In this document: positions 9,642 to 14,177 of the stretch, in pieces | How positions within the stretch are numbered: position 1 is the first letter of the stretch | Layout of the letters: each line of letters begins with the position of its first letter | Source: JASJBU01 sp965372385 | Lineage (GTDB): Bacteria > Pseudomonadota > Gammaproteobacteria > Chromatiales > Chromatiaceae | DNA: 14,177 nt | Assembly: GCA_965372385.1 (NCBI GenBank) | Contig: CBDVCD010000065.1 | Coordinates: 1 to 14,177 of the forward strand | Direction: 5' to 3' | Made by a program: the position numbers and the translations under genes | Notes under the pieces: model-generated | What the model saw: the letters and a program-made list of their open reading frames with translations, nothing else | What the model was told of the DNA's origin: nothing | Database searches by the model: none

Positions 9642-10837
9642 GTACCATGGCAAGACCTCAGGCGGTCAGTGGCCAGTCAATCAGGGGTGATGCGCTGCCC
9701 ATGCTGGACTATTGGCTGCTGGGCGCGGCCCTGACCCTGCTCTGTTTCGGTCTGGTGATGGTGGCATCCGCCTCCATGACGGTGGGTGACCGTCTGACCG
9801 GCTCACCTTTCTTCTATGTCTATCGCCATATCCTTGCCATGGCTTTGGGTCTGCTGGGGGCCATCGCATTCTTTCGAGTGCCCATGCGGCAGTGGAACCG
9901 GTGGGGGCCCGTGCTGGTTGCCTTGGGGCTGGTACTCCTGATGTTACTGTTGATTCCCGGGGTGGGCAAGAGCGTCAATGGCGCTACCCGCTGGATCCCG
10001 CTGGGGGGCTTCAACCTGCAGAGTTCGGAGTTCATGAAGCTCTTCATGGTGCTCTATATCGCCGGTTATCTGGTACGGCGTCAGGATGAGGTGGCCCACT
10101 CGTTCTGGGGCTTCGCCAAGCCGATGCTGTTGCTGGTGCTGACCAGTGCGTTGATTCTGTGGCAGCCGGACTTCGGCACCACCGTGGTCCTCTTCGCCAC
10201 CGCGCTAGGTATGTTGTTCCTGGGTGGTGTGGTGCTCTATCAGTTCTCGATTCTGGTTGGTCTGGCGAGTGTCGCCGGTGGCTTGTTGATCTATTTCTCA
10301 CCCTATCGCTGGGAGCGATTTACGACTTTTCGCAACCCTTGGGACGATCCCTACGATACCGATTTCCAGCTCTCCCAGGCCCTGATTGCCTTTGGCCGGG
10401 GGGAGGTGAGTGGGGTCGGGCTGGGCAATGGCATTCAGAAACAGTTTTACCTGCCGGAAGCGCACACCGATTTTATCATGGCGGTGGTCGGTGAGGAGTT
10501 TGGTCTGCTCGGCACCCTGGCCGTCATCCTGCTGTTCGCCTTTATTGCCTGGCGGGCCTTCCAGATTGGAACTCGGGCGGAGGGCTTGAAGCAACGATTT
10601 TCCGCCTATGTGAGTTATGGTTTGGGGCTTTGGCTGGCGCTGCAGGCGTTTATCAATATCGGCGTCAATGTGGGGATACTGCCGACCAAGGGGTTGACCC
10701 TGCCCTTCATGAGCTACGGCGGTAACAGCATCATTGTGGCCTGTCTGGCGATCGCATTGCTGTTGCGTATCGATCATGAGTCGCGCCTTACGGGCGCCAA
10801 GGGTAAATCGGAGGGAAATGCATGGAGCCGCGTGTGA
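9638..10837 (+). CDS. ftsW: Septal peptidoglycan glycosyltransferase FtsW (SEDS family)
   Basis: FtsW polymerises lipid II into septal glycan strands in complex with FtsI. The product has 399 residues and about ten membrane helices after a hydrophilic N-terminus of ~22 residues (E. coli FtsW has 414). Family landmarks are GVGKSVNGATRWIPLG, the large periplasmic loop with NPWDDPYDTDFQLSQAL, LPEAHTDF with Asp278 at the position of the proposed catalytic aspartate (Asp297 in E. coli), GEEFG (285-289), and LPTKGLTLPFMSYGG (348-362). The position between murD and murG marks it as FtsW rather than RodA. It overlaps murD (ATGA) and shares its last 16 bases with the start of murG. Confidence 0.97.
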   Translation: MSTMARPQAVSGQSIRGDALPMLDYWLLGAALTLLCFGLVMVASASMTVGDRLTGSPFFYVYRHILAMALGLLGAIAFFRVPMRQWNRWGPVLVALGLVLLMLLLIPGVGKSVNGATRWIPLGGFNLQSSEFMKLFMVLYIAGYLVRRQDEVAHSFWGFAKPMLLLVLTSALILWQPDFGTTVVLFATALGMLFLGGVVLYQFSILVGLASVAGGLLIYFSPYRWERFTTFRNPWDDPYDTDFQLSQALIAFGRGEVSGVGLGNGIQKQFYLPEAHTDFIMAVVGEEFGLLGTLAVILLFAFIAWRAFQIGTRAEGLKQRFSAYVSYGLGLWLALQAFINIGVNVGILPTKGLTLPFMSYGGNSIIVACLAIALLLRIDHESRLTGAKGKSEGNAWSRV

Positions 10838-11901
10838 TGGTCATGGCAGGTGGCACGGGTGGACATGTCTTTCCGGCCTTGGCGGTGGCTGACTGGTTGC
10901 GGCAGCAGGGTTGCGAGATCTTCTGGCTGGGCACCCCGAATGGCATGGAGGTGCGCCTGGTGTCGCAGCAGGGCTACCGCATGGAATTCATCGATGTGCA
11001 GGGTGTGCGGGGAACCGGCCTGATGCGTCGTCTCTCCGCACCCTTTGTGGTCTTGCGCGCGCTCTGGCAGGCGCTGCGGGTGTTGCGTCGAAATCGGCCA
11101 GGGCTGGTGCTTGGGATGGGCGGTTTTGTTACCGGTCCAGGCGGCCTGATGGCCAGGCTGCTGCGTATCCCACTGGTGATCCAGGAGCAGAATGCGATCC
11201 CGGGTCTGACTAACCGTATCCTCTCCCGTATCGCCAACCAGGTGTTCGAGGCATTCCCCGGGAGTTTTACCGACTCAGGCAATGTGGAAGAGTCGGGCAA
11301 CCCGGTGCGGGCGGAGATAGCCAGCCTGCCGGAACCGGATGAGCGTTTTGCCAACCATCAAGGCCGCCGCAGGCTGCTGGTGCTGGGCGGTTCCCTGGGT
11401 GCCCAGGTATTGAACGAGGTGGTGCCGGCGGCGCTGGCCCAGCTGCAGCCGGAACAGTGTCCCCTGGTGCGGCATCAGGCGGGTGAGAAGACCTATCGAA
11501 TTGCCCTGGATGCCTATGCAAGGGCAGGAATAGAGGCAGAGGTCAAGCCATTCGAAAATGATATGGCAGATGCCTATGGCTGGGCCGATCTGGTGATCTG
11601 TCGTGCCGGGGCATTGACCGTCTCGGAGCTGGCTGCCGCCGGACTGGGGGCCGTACTGGTGCCTTACCCGCATGCGGTGGATGACCACCAGACCCACAAC
11701 GCAGGTTTCCTGGTACAGGCAGGTGCGGGGATTCTGGTCCAGCAAACCGAGCTGGATGCCGCCTCCCTGGCGGAGTTGTTACAGGGCTTGTTGCAGGCCC
11801 CGGAGCGTCTGCTGTCCATGGCCAGGGCGGCCCGTCGCCTGGCTCGACCGGCTGCGGCGGAACAGGTGGGCCGTGCCTGTCTGGAGGTAATGCGGTCATG
11901 A
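10822..11901 (+). CDS. murG: Lipid II synthase MurG (GlcNAc transferase)
   Basis: MurG is a peripheral inner-membrane enzyme of the GT-B fold that adds GlcNAc from UDP-GlcNAc to lipid I. The product has 359 residues (355 in E. coli). Visible motifs are the first glycine loop GGTGGH (residues 10-15), GMGGFVTGPGG, EQNAIPGLTNR, the second-domain glycine loop GGSLGAQ (189-195), CRAGALTVSELAAAG and HAVDDHQ (284-290), which lie in the nucleotide-sugar site. The start is supported by a good ribosome site GGAGGG (10810-10815), six bases before the ATG. That site lies inside ftsW, giving a 16-base overlap, the largest in the cluster and the only one with a strong ribosome site of its own. The end overlaps murC as ATGA. 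Confidence 0.98.
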   Translation: MEPRVMVMAGGTGGHVFPALAVADWLRQQGCEIFWLGTPNGMEVRLVSQQGYRMEFIDVQGVRGTGLMRRLSAPFVVLRALWQALRVLRRNRPGLVLGMGGFVTGPGGLMARLLRIPLVIQEQNAIPGLTNRILSRIANQVFEAFPGSFTDSGNVEESGNPVRAEIASLPEPDERFANHQGRRRLLVLGGSLGAQVLNEVVPAALAQLQPEQCPLVRHQAGEKTYRIALDAYARAGIEAEVKPFENDMADAYGWADLVICRAGALTVSELAAAGLGAVLVPYPHAVDDHQTHNAGFLVQAGAGILVQQTELDAASLAELLQGLLQAPERLLSMARAARRLARPAAAEQVGRACLEVMRS

Positions 11902-13334
11902 GTGAGCAGAGCCGCCGCCGACACGCACCGAACAGCATGGGCCGCATGCGCCGCATCCACTTCGTGGGGATCGGTGGTGCCGGTATGAGTGGGATTGCGG
12001 AGGTGATGCTCAACCTGGGCTACAAGGTCTCCGGCTCGGATCAGCGAGAAGGCGAGGTGACTCGGCGTCTGGCCCGCTTGGGTGCCTTCATCAGCATCGG
12101 GCACAGTGCAGAGCATATCGCGGGCCGCGATGCGGTAGTCATCTCCAGTGCGGTCAAGGCGGACAATCCGGAGGTGCAGGCAGCCAGGGCCCAGCGTATC
12201 CCGGTGGTACCGCGGGCGGAGATGCTGGCGGAGATCATGCGTTTCCACTACGGCATAGCGGTAGCCGGCACCCACGGTAAGACCACTACCACCAGCCTGG
12301 TGGCCAGTGTGCTGGCAGAAGCGGGACTGGACCCGACCTTCGTGATCGGTGGGCGGCTCAACAGCGCCGGTGCCAACGCCCGGCTGGGCGATGGGGATTA
12401 TCTGGTGGCGGAGGCGGACGAAAGCGATGCCTCTTTTCTCTATCTGCAGCCGATGCTGGCGGTGGTAACCAATATCGACGCCGACCACATGACCACCTAT
12501 GGGGGGGATTTCAACCGACTGCGTGGCGCCTTCCTGGAGTTTCTTCACCACCTGCCCTTCTATGGCTTGGCGGTGCTCTGCGTCGATGATGCCGAGGTAC
12601 GGGGTCTGTTGCCCCAGGTTACCCGGCGGGTCCGGACCTATGGTTGCAGCGAGGACGCCGATGTGCGGGCGATGGAGATTCGGCAGGAGGGCTTGACTAC
12701 CCACTTTTCAGTCCACGCTGAGGAGTGGCAGGGGCCATTGGAGATCACCCTGAACATGCCGGGTCGGCACAATGTGCTGAATGCACTGGCCGCGATTGCC
12801 GTGGCCATTGAGCTGAACCTGGACAGCAGCAGCATACTGCGGGCCCTGCGGGCGTTCCAGGGGATCGGCCGTCGTTTCCAGACCCAGGGTGATTGTGATT
12901 TCAACGGTAAACGGGTGATGCTGGTGGATGACTATGCCCATCATCCCAGTGAGATCGACGCCACCCTGAAGGCGGTGCGCGAGGGCTGGCCGGAGCGACG
13001 CCTGGTGGTTGCGTTTCAGCCCCATCGTTACAGCCGTACTCAGGAGCAGTTCGAGGACTTCGTGCGGGTGCTGTCCCGTACCGATGTGCTCATTCTTACC
13101 GAGGTCTATGCGGCGGGCGAAAAGCCGCTGCAGGGCGCGGAAGGACGGGATCTGAGCCGGGCCATCCGGGTGCGTGGTCAGGTGGATCCGGTGTTTATCG
13201 ATCCGCTGGATGAGTTGCCGGAGCTGCTTAAAACCTTGCTGCAGGATGGCGACATCCTGTTGATCATGGGGGCCGGCAGTATCGGCGCCGTAGCAGCGGA
13301 ACTTCCGCATCATCTATGTGAGGGGGGGCAGTGA
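11898..13334 (+). CDS. murC: UDP-MurNAc:L-alanine ligase MurC
   Basis: MurC starts the stem peptide by adding L-alanine to UDP-MurNAc. The product has 478 residues (491 in E. coli). Motifs in order are the UDP-binding glycine loop GIGGAGMSG (residues 24-32), VSGSD, the P-loop GTHGKTTTT (from 124), EADESDASFLYL, TNIDADHM, GRHNVLNALAA, DDYAHHPSEI (from 344) and FQPHRYSRT. The chosen ATG overlaps the murG stop (ATGA). An in-frame ATG at 11937 would remove 13 basic residues, but the overlap favours the first. The stop TGA at 13332 ends in a G-rich stretch (13321-13328). After it comes the only loose junction of the cluster, before murB. Confidence 0.98.
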   Translation: MSEQSRRRHAPNSMGRMRRIHFVGIGGAGMSGIAEVMLNLGYKVSGSDQREGEVTRRLARLGAFISIGHSAEHIAGRDAVVISSAVKADNPEVQAARAQRIPVVPRAEMLAEIMRFHYGIAVAGTHGKTTTTSLVASVLAEAGLDPTFVIGGRLNSAGANARLGDGDYLVAEADESDASFLYLQPMLAVVTNIDADHMTTYGGDFNRLRGAFLEFLHHLPFYGLAVLCVDDAEVRGLLPQVTRRVRTYGCSEDADVRAMEIRQEGLTTHFSVHAEEWQGPLEITLNMPGRHNVLNALAAIAVAIELNLDSSSILRALRAFQGIGRRFQTQGDCDFNGKRVMLVDDYAHHPSEIDATLKAVREGWPERRLVVAFQPHRYSRTQEQFEDFVRVLSRTDVLILTEVYAAGEKPLQGAEGRDLSRAIRVRGQVDPVFIDPLDELPELLKTLLQDGDILLIMGAGSIGAVAAELPHHLCEGGQ

Positions 13335-13335
13335 G

Positions 13336-13530
13336 ATGGCATTACTATTCGACATGAATCGCTTGCATCACGGCTGTGGCGAATCTTTGCGAGCCAGTTC
13401 TTTCATGATGGTCATTACAGCTGCTGAAGAGGGATGTGATGAGCAGATGGGACATGGCTCGATCTCAGCGGAAACCGGTGGCGGTGAAGTGGTTGCAGAA
13501 GCTGAAAGCGGAGAGAGGCTCTGGGGATGA
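13336..13530 (+). CDS. Doubtful small ORF between murC and murB (64 residues)
   Basis: I do not recognise this product. It begins at ATG 13336, just after the murC stop, with AGGGGGGG (13321-13328) seven bases upstream, and its TGA overlaps the murB ATG as ATGA, the junction type used throughout this operon. It could therefore be translated and pass ribosomes to murB. Against it, third codon positions are only about 45% G or C, unlike the neighbours. The composition (many Gly, Glu, Ala; stretches such as SAETGGGEVVAEAESGE) shows no domain, signal peptide or clear membrane helix. A GTG at 13318 is an alternative start. It may be a real leader-like small protein, a decayed gene, or chance. Confidence 0.3.
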   Translation: MALLFDMNRLHHGCGESLRASSFMMVITAAEEGCDEQMGHGSISAETGGGEVVAEAESGERLWG

Positions 13531-13576
13531 TGCCGGCAATGGACAACAGCAGCCTGCGGGGCGAGATGCGTTTTAA
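13439..13576 (+). CDS. Alternative small basic ORF overlapping the murB start (45 residues)
   Basis: This competes with the 64-residue ORF in another frame. It starts at ATG 13439 with AAGAGGG (13427-13433) five bases before, and it ends at TAA 13574, about 50 bases inside murB. Its third codon positions are mostly G or C, as in the real genes here, and the N-terminal half is very basic (RSQRKPVAVKWLQKLKAER), like a nucleic-acid-binding or membrane-surface helix. I know no family for it. The overlap with murB and the short length speak against it; it may be a fragment of an older gene. Confidence 0.2.
   Translation: MSRWDMARSQRKPVAVKWLQKLKAERGSGDDAGNGQQQPAGRDAF
13510..13518 (+). promoter_or_regulatory. 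Ribosome binding site of murB
   Basis: GGAGAGAGG lies eight bases before the ATG at 13527. It supports this start over the later in-frame ATG codons at 13530, 13539 and 13566, although the conserved part of MurB begins only near residue 14. Confidence 0.5.
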
Positions 13577-14177
13577 TGAACCGTTGGCCCGCCATACCAG
13601 CTGGCGGGTGGGTGGTCCGGCACGTTATTTCTATCGCCCGGCAGACCGACTGGATCTGCTGGCGTTCCTGCGGCGGCTCGACTCAGACGAGCCACTGCTC
13701 TGGCTCGGCCTGGGCAGTAATTTGTTGGTTCGGGATGGTGGTTTCAATGGCACCGTGATTGCCACCCAGGGTCGCTTGCAGGAGATCGAGTGGCGAGGTG
13801 AGCAACGACTCTATGCAGAGGCGGGCGTTTCCTGCGCCAAGGTGGCACGCACCGCGGCTCGGGCAGGGCTCTGCGGGGTGGAGTTTCTGGCCGGTATCCC
13901 CGGCACCCTGGGTGGGGCACTGGCGATGAATGCCGGTGCCTTCGGGGGCGAGATCTGGCAATGGGTGGTGCGGGTCGAGACGGTGGACCGCAGGGGGCGA
14001 GTGCATACCCGTCGGCCGGATGAGTTCGAGGTCGGTTATCGCCAGGTTCAGGGGGCGGCAGGTGAATGGTTTCTCTCCGCGGAGTTGGCATTGCAGCCGG
14101 GTGACACCCAGTCGGCCCAGCAGGCGGTGCGCAAGCTATTGGAGCAACGGGCAGCGAGTCAACCCACCCACCTGCCG
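13527..14177 (+). CDS. murB: UDP-N-acetylenolpyruvoylglucosamine reductase MurB, cut by the window edge
   Basis: MurB reduces UDP-GlcNAc-enolpyruvate to UDP-MurNAc with NADPH and FAD, the step before MurC. The frame is open to the window end, giving 217 residues of a protein of roughly 300-340. The FAD-binding part is clear: HTSWRVGGPARYF near the N-terminus, GLGSNLLVRDGG, AGIPGTLGGALAMNAGAFGGEIW, then FEVGYRQ with Tyr171 and Arg172, which match the substrate-site pair Tyr158-Arg159 of E. coli. The last residues, QPTHLP, come just before the segment that should carry the catalytic serine, so that residue and the C-terminal glutamate cannot be checked. The start ATG 13527 has a purine-rich site before it and overlaps the stop of the preceding small ORF. 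Confidence 0.96.
   Translation, partial: MMPAMDNSSLRGEMRFNEPLARHTSWRVGGPARYFYRPADRLDLLAFLRRLDSDEPLLWLGLGSNLLVRDGGFNGTVIATQGRLQEIEWRGEQRLYAEAGVSCAKVARTAARAGLCGVEFLAGIPGTLGGALAMNAGAFGGEIWQWVVRVETVDRRGRVHTRRPDEFEVGYRQVQGAAGEWFLSAELALQPGDTQSAQQAVRKLLEQRAASQPTHLP

Overview
The window is the left part of a bacterial dcw (division and cell wall) cluster, preceded by the RNase P RNA gene. All recognised genes are on the + strand. The proteins resemble gammaproteobacterial versions: MurE has the meso-diaminopimelate motif DNPR, RNase P RNA is type A, and MraZ, FtsL and FtsI have lengths close to those in E. coli. The order murC then murB, with rnpB just before mraZ, fits gammaproteobacteria outside the Enterobacterales, perhaps a Chromatiales-like or sulfur-oxidising lineage. 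That placement is an inference from memory and cannot be fixed to genus. Coding DNA from about 770 onward is GC-rich with GC-biased third codon positions. The first ~700 bases are clearly more AT-rich.

Layout. Bases 1-141 hold an open frame of unknown identity that runs without a stop into rnpB and contains the likely rnpB promoter. Bases 142-514 are RNase P RNA. Bases 515-679 are an AT-rich spacer with no gene seen. At 680-743 lies a strong sigma70-type promoter, overlapped by an array of TGG repeats with 10-bp spacing that looks like the MraZ operator. Then follow mraZ (TTG start), rsmH, ftsL, ftsI, murE, murF, mraY, murD, ftsW, murG, murC, a ~190-base region with one or two doubtful small ORFs, and murB, cut by the right edge.

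How they work together. MurC, MurD, MurE and MurF add L-Ala, D-Glu, meso-DAP and D-Ala-D-Ala to the UDP-MurNAc made by MurB. MraY moves the product to undecaprenyl phosphate (lipid I), and MurG adds GlcNAc (lipid II). FtsW and FtsI polymerise and cross-link septal peptidoglycan, with FtsL as part of their activating complex. RsmH methylates 16S rRNA. MraZ is the cluster's transcriptional regulator. From mraZ to murC every junction is a 1-, 4- or 16-base overlap or a 2-base gap, and I saw no obvious terminator between genes, so this is probably one long, translationally coupled transcript.

I did not find an exotic or undescribed system. The points most worth a second look are the extended MraZ-box array across the promoter, the only loose junction (murC-murB) with its competing small ORFs, the MurE C-terminal tail that looks like translated former spacer and contains a perfect hairpin, and the AT-rich frame at the left edge that enters rnpB.
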